64,000 nt of DNA from JALNZF01 sp049793155 (GCA_049793155.1 JBARBN010000106.1:1-64000); one strand, 5' to 3'. Numbered from the stretch's first letter, positions 1 to 9,046 are shown. Numbers and translations: made by a program. The notes: a model not told the origin generated them from the sequence alone.

Positions 1-347
1 GGGTACTGGAACACGATATTGAAACGGAACTTCTTCAGTTTGTAAGCCAGGCCGGCGGCATATCCTTCCGCCCGGGCGATGGCGAGGTTCACGACATCGT
101 AATCATGGGTCAGGAAATCATGCATGAAGCCGGGAATAAAAGAGGCCTTGTGCCAGTTTTGATGTCCGATCTCATGGATCCGGACGCGCTTGTCGATCCA
201 TCCACGTGTGGGAGAATCCGGACAGCGGCCTGTGATGATGGTGACCTCGTGCCCCTTCTGTGCAAGTGAATTAGATGCATTAATGATAAAACGTTCGATC
301 CCCCGGGGCGTGCGCAGGGTGAACATATGAGCGAATGCTATTTTCAT
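1..347 (-). CDS. Glycosyltransferase family 4, N-terminal part (runs off window)
   Basis: Only the first 115 codons are present; the gene continues beyond base 1. The ATG (347-345) overlaps the TAA of the preceding gene (TAATG), so the two are translationally coupled. The protein starts MKIAFAHMFTLRTPRGIER and continues with an LAQKGHEVTIITGR stretch. This is the usual GT4 (GT-B fold) N-terminal pattern: a beta strand, a glycine-containing turn after the TPRG segment, then a helix and a second strand. Such enzymes add sugars to the lipopolysaccharide core or O-antigen from nucleotide-sugar donors at the cytoplasmic face. It is the last visible gene of the lipid A/core cluster, which supports a core-assembly role. 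Donor and acceptor cannot be told from the fragment. Confidence 0.75.
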   Translation of the reverse strand, partial: MKIAFAHMFTLRTPRGIERFIINASNSLAQKGHEVTIITGRCPDSPTRGWIDKRVRIHEIGHQNWHKASFIPGFMHDFLTHDYDVVNLAIARAEGYAAGLAYKLKKFRFNIVFQY

Positions 348-1138
348 TAAGAATCCCGATCTTCTCCCGGGAAGCGCCGGAGCTTGTTCTGGATCTCAAA
401 GAGTTTTATATACTTCATAAACACTGCGTGGGCTTCCATGACCGAGATCGTCAACCCCGCGATGCCGTCGGCAATGCCCAACCGAAAGAAATACCGGTAT
501 AAAAATGCATAGAGCGGCCTCAGCGTAAAATCGATGATGCGCGCCCTCCTCCCGTTTTTATAATGATCGGCTGCGGTAAGAGACGAATAGTTATTCTTTG
601 TTGCCGCAAAATGTGCGATGTCCCGATAGATGTAGTGCAGGATATCGTTTTTCAACTTCTTTTTTCGGCCAGGTACCTTCACCTCATCGTGAGGCGCATA
701 TCCGCCCCATTTGCACACGTCTTTTCGAAACAGACGGATCTTGTAATCGGGATACCAGGCGGAATGGTTGATCCATTGGTGCATGAAATAATGACGGCGA
801 GGCATCTCATAGGCATCATAGGGGCTGTGCTCAAGATCCAGTGCATGGATCTCATCCCGTAATGCCGGAGTTACCCGTTCATCGGCGTCCAGATGCATTA
901 CCCAGACATTCGAAGTCCTGTCCGTGGCAAACTGGCTCTGGGCGACGTGACCCAGCCACTCCTGGATGATGACCTTGTCTGTGAATTCCCTGGCTATGGC
1001 AACCGTTTTGTCGGTGCTGTTCGAGTCAACAACCACGATCTCATCAGCCCAGGAAACGCTTTCGAGGCATCCCCGGAGATTCTTCTCTTCGTTGAAGGTT
1101 CTTATCGTTACGGATATTTTATTCTTTTCTTTTTCCAT
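347..1138 (-). CDS. Glycosyltransferase family 2, WaaE/KdtX-like LPS core glucosyltransferase
   Basis: A GT-A fold family 2 enzyme of about 263 aa. The N-terminus is typical (ISVTIRTFNEEKNLRGCLES), followed by VVDSNSTDKT and the metal/sugar-binding MHLDADERVTP with its DxD-like DAD. The middle WYPDYKIRLFRK segment and the aromatic, basic C-terminus resemble the WaaE/KdtX group, which adds beta-1,4-glucose to the inner-core heptose. The reading frame is open upstream to 1228, but the start at 1138 (MEKEKNK) fits the family and has a GAGAG-type ribosome site. The longer form would overlap the upstream heptosyltransferase gene by 32 bp. It lies between a heptosyltransferase and a GT4 gene, consistent with core assembly. 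Exact sugar specificity is inference. Confidence 0.82.
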   Translation of the reverse strand: MEKEKNKISVTIRTFNEEKNLRGCLESVSWADEIVVVDSNSTDKTVAIAREFTDKVIIQEWLGHVAQSQFATDRTSNVWVMHLDADERVTPALRDEIHALDLEHSPYDAYEMPRRHYFMHQWINHSAWYPDYKIRLFRKDVCKWGGYAPHDEVKVPGRKKKLKNDILHYIYRDIAHFAATKNNYSSLTAADHYKNGRRARIIDFTLRPLYAFLYRYFFRLGIADGIAGLTISVMEAHAVFMKYIKLFEIQNKLRRFPGEDRDS

Positions 1139-1196
1139 GCAGCGTCTCTCAGCTTTATCGAAATGCACAAATGATACCGGCATCCCCGACACGGGA

Positions 1197-2261
1197 CTAA
1201 TGATAGCGGATTTTCGGCACGATTGCACCCAGTTTCTTTACGAGTGCTTCGATGCAATCCTCAACAGTGATCTTCTTCATGCATTCATTATCAAGACACT
1301 TGTGCGGTTTGCAGGGATGGCATGAGAGCCGCCTGGTGATGACAAGGTGACCGTCACCCCAGGGCCCCCATTTCCGCTCATCAGTAGGACCGAAGAGCGC
1401 GACCACGGGAACACCGACAGCCGCGGCCATGTGCATGGGGCCTGAATCGACCCCGAAAAAAAGGTGTGCTTCGCGATATACGGAAAGATTGGCATGGAGG
1501 CCCATTGTTCCGCAAAGGTTCATGCCATTGAAGGGTCCGAGGCGCTCGATCTCCCGGTACAACGCGGCATCCGCCGATGCCCCGGTATAGATAAAGCGCG
1601 CGCCATAGTGCTCCTTCAGAACCCTCATCACCTCCGCAAAACGGTCCAGAGGCCACTGCTTGGCAGGCAGGCTTGCCGCTGCATGGATGATTATCTTGAG
1701 GTCTTCCTTTTTCCAGCCGGCATCGGAAAATAGTTTACGGGCCTTTGCATCGTTTTCCGCAGAAGGCCAGAGTTCAAGTGCCGGTGAATGCACCGGGATA
1801 TCAAGTACCCGGAGGCAATCAAGAAAATTCTCAACCTCATGCTGGTCCTTTCGATAGGGCACCGGATCGGTCAGCAGAAGCGTTCTCCCTTCAGTCGCAA
1901 AACCGATGCGTCGCGGAATTCCGGTCGTACGGATAAGCAGGGCGCTCGAAAGCGACCGTTTGAGCGCAAAGGCCGCGTCGTATCCTTCCTGTCTTAATAA
2001 TTTCCAGTAATGAAGAAGGCCGGCAAGCTTGCCCCGCTGGGAAGAAGCGCTGTATCGGTGGATCGTTTTAAACTCGAAGGGGATGATCCGGTCCACATAG
2101 GGACAGCCGGTGAGAACCTGGCCGGAGAATGGCTCGAGCATGAGATCGATGCGCGCCTCCGGACACGATTGGCGAAGGTTCCTGAGGAACGGGACCGTCA
2201 GGACCGTATCGCCGATAAAGCGATAGCGCATGACGAGTATTTTACTTGCATTTAATTTCAT
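1197..2261 (-). CDS. waaF: ADP-heptose:LPS heptosyltransferase (glycosyltransferase family 9, WaaF-like)
   Basis: A GT-B fold family 9 enzyme that transfers L-glycero-D-manno-heptose from ADP-heptose to the Kdo/heptose inner core on the inner membrane. Visible marks are the N-terminal KILVMRYRFIGDTVLTVPFL, the HAAASLPAKQWPLDRFAEV segment of the second domain, and FFGVDSGPMHMAAAVGVPVV with the conserved D/H residues of the donor site. A C-terminal cysteine group (CHPCKPHKC) is common in WaaF-like proteins of these phyla. The ATG at 2261 matches the family N-terminus. An in-frame GTG at 2300 is also possible; neither has a strong ribosome site. It follows gmhB, which makes the heptose precursor. 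WaaF versus WaaC cannot be settled by eye. Confidence 0.85.
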   Translation of the reverse strand: MKLNASKILVMRYRFIGDTVLTVPFLRNLRQSCPEARIDLMLEPFSGQVLTGCPYVDRIIPFEFKTIHRYSASSQRGKLAGLLHYWKLLRQEGYDAAFALKRSLSSALLIRTTGIPRRIGFATEGRTLLLTDPVPYRKDQHEVENFLDCLRVLDIPVHSPALELWPSAENDAKARKLFSDAGWKKEDLKIIIHAAASLPAKQWPLDRFAEVMRVLKEHYGARFIYTGASADAALYREIERLGPFNGMNLCGTMGLHANLSVYREAHLFFGVDSGPMHMAAAVGVPVVALFGPTDERKWGPWGDGHLVITRRLSCHPCKPHKCLDNECMKKITVEDCIEALVKKLGAIVPKIRYH

Positions 2262-2327
2262 ACTGGATTTTGGTTCATGAACAATACGCTTGCGTTTCAC
2301 CGGTAAAATGGAAGCCTTGCGAGTCCA

Positions 2328-2906
2328 TCAATTTTTTGCGATCCCGTGAACGATCCACTCAGCCGCCTCAAGAATGGAGCGTGCGATAAAGTCTGGGTCG
2401 CTGACGTGCGCGGGGCGGATATTCCCCGGCTCGTCAGGAGCGAATCCGGACTGCACCAGGATCGAACGCGCGCCCGCGCGTTGTCCGAGCTCCACATCGC
2501 TCCACTTATCCCCGACCATGTAGGATTGTTTTACGTCGATATCGAGGTCCCGCGCCGCGCGATCGATCAACCCGGTGCCGGGCTTTCTGCAGTCGCACGC
2601 GACCGTATAGCTCGAATTACCCTCAGTCGGATGGTGGGGACAGTAATACACCGCGTCGATCCGCGCCCCTTCCTCGCGAAGCATCAGGTCGAGACGCACA
2701 TGAGCCTCATTGACCAGCGCCTCGGGGAAATATCCCCGGGCAACGCCGGACTGATTGGTCACCAGCACGACTTTCAGTCCGGCCTCATTAAGCCGTCTGA
2801 TCGCCGCGCCGGCTCCTTCAATGAGCCGGAGATTGGCGAGGTCGCGCAGATATCCCACCTCTACGTTCACCGTGCCGTCCCGGTCGAGAAATACCGCCCT
2901 ATGCAT
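2328..2906 (-). CDS. gmhB: D-glycero-beta-D-manno-heptose 1,7-bisphosphate 7-phosphatase
   Basis: HAD-superfamily phosphatase of 192 aa that removes the 7-phosphate from heptose bisphosphate on the way to ADP-heptose. HAD motif I is FLDRDGTVN near residue 6, with both catalytic aspartates. Motif II is VLVTNQSGVARG. The zinc-binding loop of GmhB is seen as YYCPHHPTE followed by CDCRKPGTGL, giving three Cys and a His. Motif IV is MVGDKWSDVELGQRAG. The length is normal for the family. The start overlaps the 3' end of lpxK by 8 bp, and the heptosyltransferase gene follows, so precursor synthesis and heptose transfer are coupled. Confidence is high because of the intact zinc loop and all HAD motifs. 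Confidence 0.93.
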   Translation of the reverse strand: MHRAVFLDRDGTVNVEVGYLRDLANLRLIEGAGAAIRRLNEAGLKVVLVTNQSGVARGYFPEALVNEAHVRLDLMLREEGARIDAVYYCPHHPTEGNSSYTVACDCRKPGTGLIDRAARDLDIDVKQSYMVGDKWSDVELGQRAGARSILVQSGFAPDEPGNIRPAHVSDPDFIARSILEAAEWIVHGIAKN

Positions 2907-3981
2907 TTTTCAGCCTCTCGAGGATAAACGCTTCCCATTCGTCAGATTCCATTACGATCTGTTCTATCCTGAGAGCCCAGACACCTTCAGCGTGAAATTT
3001 CTTTAGCCGTATGGCGTCCTTTTCCGTGGTGACGATCATGCTGATCATCTCATCCGCCGCTTTCTGATAAACCGTTGCCAGGTCGGACTTTTGATAATCG
3101 TAGTGATCAGGATAGGTAAATGATGCTGCAATGTCTGCTCCGAGTGACCTGAGCAGCAAGATAAAAGAATCCGGACGCGCAATACCGGAAAAGGCGAGAA
3201 CCTTCAAGCCGCGTAGAACTGCAAACGATTTAATATCAGAGCTCCGATAATCGATCAGATCCACCGGGACCTGGCGCGAGGTAAAGATCCGGGCCCGGGT
3301 ATGCTGCCGAATGGTCTCCTTCAACCTTGACACATCCACGGTATCGTCCATCTTGGTGATCAGAACAGCGTGGGCCCGCTTGAGCGCATGAATAGGCTCG
3401 CGCAAGATGCCGGCAGGAAACAGCTTGCCGTTCCCAAAAGGATTCCCGCCGTCCAGAAGCACGATATCAAGGCCCCTCTTTAACTGGACATGTTGAAACC
3501 CGTCATCAAGGAGCACGACGTCCGGGCTGAATCGTTGTAAGGCAAGCAGGGCCGCCTGAACGCGCTTGCTGCCGACAACAACGGGTACGCCAGAAAGCTT
3601 TAATGCGATCATCACGGGCTCGTCGCCACCGGTTTGCGCATCCACAAGGACCGACCGTCCGTCGGATACTACGATCATTTCCGTGTCGTCTCTTCTTCCG
3701 TATCCCCTGCTGACAACAACCGGCTTCCGATAGTTTCTCGTGAGCAATTGAGCGACTTGAATGACCGTTGGAGTTTTGCCCGTTCCGCCAAGGGTCAGAT
3801 TACCTACTGAGACGACCGGGCACGATATTTTCTTTTGCCTGAATATATGAAGTCCGAAGAATATCCGGCGCAGGTAAACTGCCGCCCCGTAGAGCACGGA
3901 AAGCGAGGACAAGATGACACCCCAGAAGGTCGACGTCCTCTTCCCCTGCATGAGATCTTCAAAGTATGCCTTACTGGGCAA
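2899..3981 (-). CDS. lpxK: Tetraacyldisaccharide 4'-kinase
   Basis: LpxK phosphorylates the 4' position of the lipid A disaccharide at the inner membrane, using ATP, to give lipid IVA. The 360-aa protein has the membrane-associated N-terminal helix (LSVLYGAAVYLRRIFF), then the P-loop in SVGNLTLGGTGKTPTV near residue 60. LLDDGFQHVQLKRGLDIVLLD, with the conserved DDGFQH, is diagnostic. The start is probably TTG at 3981: it has an AAGG ribosome site 7 nt upstream and gives an N-terminus aligned with known LpxK proteins. It overlaps the waaA 3' end by 11 bp. An internal ATG at 3951 would cut off the first helix. gmhB overlaps its 3' end. Confidence 0.95.
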   Translation of the reverse strand: MPSKAYFEDLMQGKRTSTFWGVILSSLSVLYGAAVYLRRIFFGLHIFRQKKISCPVVSVGNLTLGGTGKTPTVIQVAQLLTRNYRKPVVVSRGYGRRDDTEMIVVSDGRSVLVDAQTGGDEPVMIALKLSGVPVVVGSKRVQAALLALQRFSPDVVLLDDGFQHVQLKRGLDIVLLDGGNPFGNGKLFPAGILREPIHALKRAHAVLITKMDDTVDVSRLKETIRQHTRARIFTSRQVPVDLIDYRSSDIKSFAVLRGLKVLAFSGIARPDSFILLLRSLGADIAASFTYPDHYDYQKSDLATVYQKAADEMISMIVTTEKDAIRLKKFHAEGVWALRIEQIVMESDEWEAFILERLKNA

Positions 3982-5233
3982 CGATCAACCTTCCGACGGC
4001 ATCAATGGTTTTCTGTGCAGCGCCTGAATTCATCTCGATCACGCTGAAGGCCCGCTCGCCCATGCTCCTGGCGAGTTCCTTATCAGACAAAAGGATATCT
4101 ATCTGATCATAAAGTTCTGTCTTATCTTTAACCATGACCCCCCCGCCTGCAGACAGCAAGGCTTCTGATATCTCTTTAAAGTTGAACATATAACGGCTGA
4201 ATATAACGGGCTTTTTCATTGCAGCGGGTTCAAGGAGGTTGTGGCCTCCGACCTTCACGAGGCTGCCCCCGACAAATGCGATATCACAGAGGGAATAGAA
4301 CGACCGGAGCTCTCCGATCGTATCAAGGAGCAGCACATCCTTGAGCCGACCTTTCAGCATCGTCCTCCTTTGGCAATCATATCCGGCCTTGTTGATAAGA
4401 CCTTCCACTTCGTCGAATCGCTCAGGATGGCGCGGGGCGATGATGAGAAGAAGATCGGGATATTTTCGCCTGAGCAGTTTAAATACGTCCAGGAGCGCGG
4501 ACTCTTCCCCCCGGTGAGTGCTTCCCGCGGTGATGACCTTTGTGCCGGATCCAATAGAGACCGGGGCCGACGTGGTCGGCGATAACTTCTGGTCGAACTT
4601 GAGGTTTCCCGTTACCATTACCTTTTCCGGATCAGCGCCGATGTCCTTGATCCTGATGGCGTCGGCCTCGGACTGCATGCAGAAGAGGGTCACATTGTCA
4701 AAAACCTGGGTGAAAAATGATCTGAACTTCTGGTAATTTCTGCGCGAATTGGGCGAGATCCTTCCGTTGATCACCGCCGAGGGTACCCCGGCCCGCTTCA
4801 GTTCTCGAAAGAAATTCGGCCATAATTCGGTTTCAGCCACCAGCACGATCTGGGGATTGATGCCCTGTATCACCCTGCGCACAATGCACGGAAAATCAAA
4901 GGGAAAGTAGAAGACCGCGTCCGCTTCAGGCACTCTCCGCCGCGCCGTGTAATTGCCGGTGACCGTTACCGTCGACAGGATCAGCTTCCGGTGCGGGTAC
5001 TTTTTTTTGAGCTCACGAATCAGCGGATGCGCGGCCATAACCTCACCAACCGAAACAGCGTGGACCCAGATGGGACGGCTTCCTTTGATCGTCTGCATCA
5101 CGCCCTTGCGCAGACGGCCGAGTTTCTGGGTCATGCCTCCGCGGTACTTGGGAACGGTGATCAGCTTGAACAGGATCACCGGAAGCAGCAACACGGTCGC
5201 TACGATCAGAAGCAGGTTGTAGAGAATATACAT
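3971..5233 (-). CDS. waaA: 3-deoxy-D-manno-octulosonic acid (Kdo) transferase
   Basis: WaaA/KdtA transfers Kdo from CMP-Kdo onto the lipid A precursor. The protein (about 420 aa) has an N-terminal membrane anchor (MYILYNLLLIVATVLLLPVI) and family motifs such as IWVHAVSVGEVMAAHPL, VLVAETELWPNFFREL, and VINGRISPNSRRNY. The second domain carries ITAGSTHRGEE and AFVGGSLVKVGGHNLLEPA. The ATG at 5233 has a GAGG site 8 nt upstream and is preferred to an upstream in-frame start at 5263. It lies after the DUF374 gene across a 230-bp gap that holds an inverted repeat, and overlaps lpxK downstream. Whether it adds one or two Kdo residues cannot be read from sequence. Confidence 0.95.
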   Translation of the reverse strand: MYILYNLLLIVATVLLLPVILFKLITVPKYRGGMTQKLGRLRKGVMQTIKGSRPIWVHAVSVGEVMAAHPLIRELKKKYPHRKLILSTVTVTGNYTARRRVPEADAVFYFPFDFPCIVRRVIQGINPQIVLVAETELWPNFFRELKRAGVPSAVINGRISPNSRRNYQKFRSFFTQVFDNVTLFCMQSEADAIRIKDIGADPEKVMVTGNLKFDQKLSPTTSAPVSIGSGTKVITAGSTHRGEESALLDVFKLLRRKYPDLLLIIAPRHPERFDEVEGLINKAGYDCQRRTMLKGRLKDVLLLDTIGELRSFYSLCDIAFVGGSLVKVGGHNLLEPAAMKKPVIFSRYMFNFKEISEALLSAGGGVMVKDKTELYDQIDILLSDKELARSMGERAFSVIEMNSGAAQKTIDAVGRLIVAQ

Positions 5234-5319
5234 AATACTACCTCGGGATAAGATAATGCACATAAATCAGGAACGAAGCCGGCGATCGGTAAATGGGCTG
5301 GTGAAAAACACCCTTCTAC

Positions 5320-5388
5320 GTCATCCTGAACGAAGTGAAGGATCTCAAATAACCGGAAAAGCAGATTCTTCGCCGCGCTCAAAATGAC
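5320..5388. repeat. Imperfect inverted repeat of a dispersed intergenic family
   Basis: The left arm GTCATCCTGAACGAAGTGAA and the reverse complement of the right end (GTCATTTTGAGCGCGGCGAA) are similar, so the element can fold into one long hairpin. A related element lies at 44254-44325. When translated on the minus strand it gives a spurious SAAKNL...FVQDD reading frame that is widely mis-annotated as protein. It sits in the gap between the DUF374 gene and waaA. Confidence 0.75.
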
Positions 5389-5465
5389 ATTGTTGGTGTT
5401 CATTGACTTTTTCGACAGCCTGCTAAGATACTGTTGAATGTCCCTTGATATGACCATCGGAACCG

Positions 5466-6110
5466 CTATTGCGGCTTGAAATATGCGTCCGCCTGCGACA
5501 TCAGCCTGTTCAGCGCAGCCTCCAATTCCTTGCGTTTATTTTCGAGTTCTTCTTCACCTATTCCATGTACGATGATCGGCTCGCCGTACAGGATGATCCC
5601 TCTGGTGAATGGCTTCGGGAGCAGATACCTGTCCCAGATCTTGTCGAGGATCCAGTAGCTCTTCGCGCTCGTGCTCACGGGGACGATCTGCTTGTTCAAT
5701 TTGCCCGCCATATACGTCACCCCCTGTTTTGCCTCATAAATGGGGCCGCGCGGACCATCCACGGCAAGCGCGAGATCCTTGCCTTTTCGAAGCCTGTCGA
5801 CCAGTCCCAGGAGTGCGCGGTCCCCCTTCCGCTTGCTCGAACCTCGGACAACATCGAAGCCGAACCACTTCAGGATTCCGGCCTGGATCTCTCCATCACG
5901 GCTTTCGCTTGCAGGAATGACGATCCCGGTATTCCGGTGGGTGTGAAACAGCATGAACTGCCGCCCGTGCCAGAAGGCATAGATAAAGTTCTTCCCCTCA
6001 GACTTGAGCCGGTCGGGGATATCCTTATGCATGAATTTTATTCTCAGCGTCCTGCTCCAGACTGAAATCAGGATCGAGCCGATGAAGGATAGCAACCTTG
6101 CCCTGAGCAT
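5466..6110 (-). CDS. DUF374 lysophospholipid acyltransferase-like protein
   Basis: A 214-aa protein of the DUF374 family, related to PlsC/LpxL acyltransferases. It has an N-terminal hydrophobic segment (LLSFIGSILISVWSR), the family FWHGRQFMLFH motif holding the probable catalytic His, and LALAVDGPRGPIYEAKQG, the hallmark DGPRGP loop. The N-terminus overlaps the msbA stop by one base. Its place between msbA and waaA suggests that it acylates lipid A or a Kdo-lipid A intermediate, filling the place of LpxL/LpxM, which are not seen in the window. That substrate is inference; the family assignment is secure. Confidence 0.85.
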   Translation of the reverse strand: MLRARLLSFIGSILISVWSRTLRIKFMHKDIPDRLKSEGKNFIYAFWHGRQFMLFHTHRNTGIVIPASESRDGEIQAGILKWFGFDVVRGSSKRKGDRALLGLVDRLRKGKDLALAVDGPRGPIYEAKQGVTYMAGKLNKQIVPVSTSAKSYWILDKIWDRYLLPKPFTRGIILYGEPIIVHGIGEEELENKRKELEAALNRLMSQADAYFKPQ

Positions 6111-7861
6111 TACACCGTCCTTGCCGGAGTTTCATCCCTGAATTGCCGCTCGTACAGGTTTTTGTATTCGCCGCCCCGCGCGATAAGGTCCTCATGCCTG
6201 CCCTGCTCAACGATCCTGCCGTCTTTAAGCACGATGATCCGGTCCGCGTTCATAATGGTCGACAGACGGTGAGCTATCACGAAGCTCGTTCTGCCTTTCA
6301 TGAGCATGTCGAGGGCGTTCTGCACTTCCCGCTCTGACTGCGTATCGAGCGAGGACGTGGCCTCATCGAGGATGAGGATCGGCGCATTTTTGAGCAATGC
6401 CCGGGCGATCGCGATCCGTTGACGCTGGCCTCCTGAGAGTTTGACCCCCGATTCGCCGATAATGGTGTCGTATCCCAGCGGAAGTGCCCGGATAAAGTCT
6501 TCGGCATACGCTGATCGCGCCGCGCTGACAATGTCCTCAAATTGTTTTCCGGTATCTCCGTACGCAATGTTGTCCTTCACGGTGTCGTTGAATAAGAACG
6601 TCTGCTGCGTCACTATGGCGGTCAGCGCTCTGAGGGATTCGATCGACAGGTCGCGAATATCCCTGCCGTCGATCAGGATCGAGCCGCCGGTAACATCGTA
6701 AAAACGGGGAATGAGGTTCACGAAGGTCGTTTTGCCCCCGCCGCTTTTGCCCACGATGGCGATCGTCTCCCCCGTTTTCACGGTCAGATCGATGTTCTTC
6801 AGCACCATCTCGTCCTCATATTTGAAGGTAAGGTCCCGGAACTCTATTGTCTTGAAATCGCGGGATACGGAAAGCGCTCCCTGCCGGTTCTTGATCTCTG
6901 GCCGGGTGTCGAGAACCTCAAAGATGCGATGGGCGGCGGCAATGCCGTCCTGGACCGTGTTGTTCACGCCGTTCAGGTCCCTCAGCGGGCGATAGAAGAA
7001 AACGAGCGCCGCCATAAAAGAAAAGAAATCGCCGACTGTCATGACGCCCTTGGTGATGTAGTAGAGGCCGAAGAGAATAACAAGGGATGTCCCGAGTATG
7101 GAGATCACCTCCATGACGGGGTGAGAGATCGCGCCGGTCTTGATCGCGCGCATAAGGGAGTTGAAAAGGTTCTTGTTCTTTTCGGCGAACCGCGTGCTCT
7201 CGTATTCTTCCCTGCCGAAAGCCTTGACGATCCGGATGCCCCCGATGGTCTCATGGAGGTGTGTCGTGAGAACGCCGATCTGCTCCTGCATCTGCGTGCT
7301 CGCTGTTCTGAATCGTTTGCTGAATTTTGAGAGCGCGAAACCGGCAAGGGGCAGCACGATGATCGAAAAAATAGCGAGCCGCCAGTTGAGATAGAGAATG
7401 TACCCGGTTAACGCGATCATGGTGAAAATGCCCTGCACCAGGCTTGACGGCGCCCTGGTGAGAGCGCCTTGCACCAGGTTCACGTCGTTGACGATGCGGG
7501 AGATGATGACTCCCGTCGGCGTCCGGGTGAAATAAGAGAAGGACAATGATTCAACGTGCGTGTAGAGTTGATCCCGGATGTCATTCACGACCCGTTGTCC
7601 GACCCAGCCCATCATGTAGTCCCGGGCATAGGCAGCGCCGCCTTTCAGGATGGTCACGAGGACGAGCGCGGGCGGCAGATAGAGGCCGAGATCCATGTTC
7701 TTTGCCAGGATCACCTTGTCCAGCACAGGCTTTACCAGATAGGCCTGCGCCGAGATCAGCACGCTGGTAAGGCCCATAAAGAACACTGACCAGCCGATCC
7801 TTGCCTTATAGGGCCTCAGATACGTGAAGAGCCTTTTGTAGATTTTCAGATCGTTCTTCAT
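6110..7861 (-). CDS. msbA: Lipid A export ABC transporter, fused permease/ATPase
   Basis: MsbA flips lipid A-core from the inner to the outer leaflet of the cytoplasmic membrane. The 583-aa half-transporter has about six membrane helices in residues 20-310, then an ABC domain. The ABC domain has Walker A (VGKSGGGKTT), Q-loop (TAIVTQQTFLFNDT), signature LSGGQRQRIAIARALL, Walker B (ILILDEATSSLD) and switch His (VIAHRLST). The start overlaps the lpxB 3' end by 4 bp, and its stop overlaps the DUF374 start. The length and the position among lipid A genes favour MsbA over a drug exporter of the same family. Confidence 0.93.
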   Translation of the reverse strand: MKNDLKIYKRLFTYLRPYKARIGWSVFFMGLTSVLISAQAYLVKPVLDKVILAKNMDLGLYLPPALVLVTILKGGAAYARDYMMGWVGQRVVNDIRDQLYTHVESLSFSYFTRTPTGVIISRIVNDVNLVQGALTRAPSSLVQGIFTMIALTGYILYLNWRLAIFSIIVLPLAGFALSKFSKRFRTASTQMQEQIGVLTTHLHETIGGIRIVKAFGREEYESTRFAEKNKNLFNSLMRAIKTGAISHPVMEVISILGTSLVILFGLYYITKGVMTVGDFFSFMAALVFFYRPLRDLNGVNNTVQDGIAAAHRIFEVLDTRPEIKNRQGALSVSRDFKTIEFRDLTFKYEDEMVLKNIDLTVKTGETIAIVGKSGGGKTTFVNLIPRFYDVTGGSILIDGRDIRDLSIESLRALTAIVTQQTFLFNDTVKDNIAYGDTGKQFEDIVSAARSAYAEDFIRALPLGYDTIIGESGVKLSGGQRQRIAIARALLKNAPILILDEATSSLDTQSEREVQNALDMLMKGRTSFVIAHRLSTIMNADRIIVLKDGRIVEQGRHEDLIARGGEYKNLYERQFRDETPARTV

Positions 7862-8997
7862 GTCGCAAGCAATTCCCTGACGACTGCTGCGGCCCGTGCT
7901 GACGCGCCCGCATCTCCAAGCCGCTTCCGAACACCATTAAGGCCCGAGCGTATCCGGTCATAATAGGCAGGATCGCTCAGCATCTTGGCAACGGCATCAG
8001 CCATGAGCTGCGGCGTCGATTCCTTCTGGATCAGTTCGGGAACAAGCCTTTCGTCCGCTATGATATTCACCAGGCCTACATGCTGTAATCCGGCATGCAC
8101 CAGCCTGCTGAGGATAGCGTATGTTATGGCCGATATGCGATACACGATCACCATCGGTATCGCCATCAGACCTGTTTCAAGTGTGGCCGTCCCGGAGGCG
8201 ACGATCGCGGCGTCCGATGCCCGCAGCGCGTCGTATACCCTCCCCTCGACCACGCGAACAGGGACGCCGCTCTGCTCCACGAACGTGCGTACGAAGTCCT
8301 GGTCCAGCGTCGGAGCAACGGGAAGAATGAACTGCAGGTCCTGAAACCGGGTCGAGAGTATTTTCGAGGCAGTAAGCATGTCGGGAAGGAGATGCGTCAG
8401 TTCCGATCTTCTGCTGCCCGGCAGCAGCGCGATGGTGCGCCGGGAAACCTCAAGGCCGAACGCGCTCTTAGCCTGTTCCTTCGTAAGGTCCGATCGCACT
8501 ACGTCCGTGAGCGGATGGCCCACAAACCGAACATCAACGCCCGCCTTCTCGTAGAACGGCACTTCGAAGGGGAATACGACGATCATTGCCTTTACCAGCC
8601 GTGCGATCGTCTTTATCCTGCCTTTTCTCCAGACCCATACCTGGGGGCTTATATAATAGAGAACCGGGATGCCGAGTCTTTGGGCCGCCTTGCCGAGCAT
8701 GATATTAAAGTCAGGGAAATCGATCAGGACAAGCAGGTCAGGCCGCTCGCTCTTCAGAAAATGTTTCAAGGTTGAATAGACCCGGTAGATCGCGCCCAGA
8801 TGGGTCAGCACTTCGGTGATCCCGACGACCGAGATCTCCCTTGCATCGGCAAGCATCCGGACGCCGGCCCCCTGCATCTGCTTGCTGCCGACGCCGTAAA
8901 TAACCATCCCGGGGTCCTGTTTCCATATCTCCCGTGCGAGGTTTGCGCCATGCAGATCGCCGGATGCCTCCCCCGACATGATCATGATCTTCTTCAT
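7858..8997 (-). CDS. lpxB: Lipid-A-disaccharide synthase
   Basis: LpxB (GT19) condenses UDP-2,3-diacyl-sugar with lipid X to form the beta-1,6 disaccharide at the membrane surface. The 379-aa protein starts KKIMIMSGEASGDLHGANLA, the typical family N-terminus. It carries DLLVLIDFPDFNIML, LYYISPQVWVWRKGRIK, and ALLPGSRRSELTHLLP, all diagnostic. VASGTATLETGLMAIPMVIVY completes the donor-binding domain. It lies 49 bp after the aminotransferase gene, across a short CAGAAGTCAGGAG-type spacer, and overlaps msbA by 4 bp. Confidence 0.96.
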   Translation of the reverse strand: MKKIMIMSGEASGDLHGANLAREIWKQDPGMVIYGVGSKQMQGAGVRMLADAREISVVGITEVLTHLGAIYRVYSTLKHFLKSERPDLLVLIDFPDFNIMLGKAAQRLGIPVLYYISPQVWVWRKGRIKTIARLVKAMIVVFPFEVPFYEKAGVDVRFVGHPLTDVVRSDLTKEQAKSAFGLEVSRRTIALLPGSRRSELTHLLPDMLTASKILSTRFQDLQFILPVAPTLDQDFVRTFVEQSGVPVRVVEGRVYDALRASDAAIVASGTATLETGLMAIPMVIVYRISAITYAILSRLVHAGLQHVGLVNIIADERLVPELIQKESTPQLMADAVAKMLSDPAYYDRIRSGLNGVRKRLGDAGASARAAAVVRELLAT

Positions 8998-9012
8998 ACC
9001 GCTCTTTTGATC

Positions 9013-9046
9013 CGTGTCTCCTGACTTCTGCCTTCTGATCCCTGTT
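9013..9046 (-). repeat. Short repeat spacer between DegT gene and lpxB
   Basis: On the minus strand the spacer contains CAGAAGTCAGGAG (9018-9030) flanked by similar AGAAGG/CAGGGATCAG units. The same 13-mer occurs in the spacer before lpxI (11966-11978). The units look like slippage-derived heptamers of the GTCAGGA/GTCAGAA type. Confidence 0.6.

Noticed and set aside
5206..5457. 83-aa minus-strand frame upstream of waaA
   Set aside because: Its middle is the translated dispersed hairpin (SAAKNL...FVQDD), and it overlaps the waaA start; not a gene.
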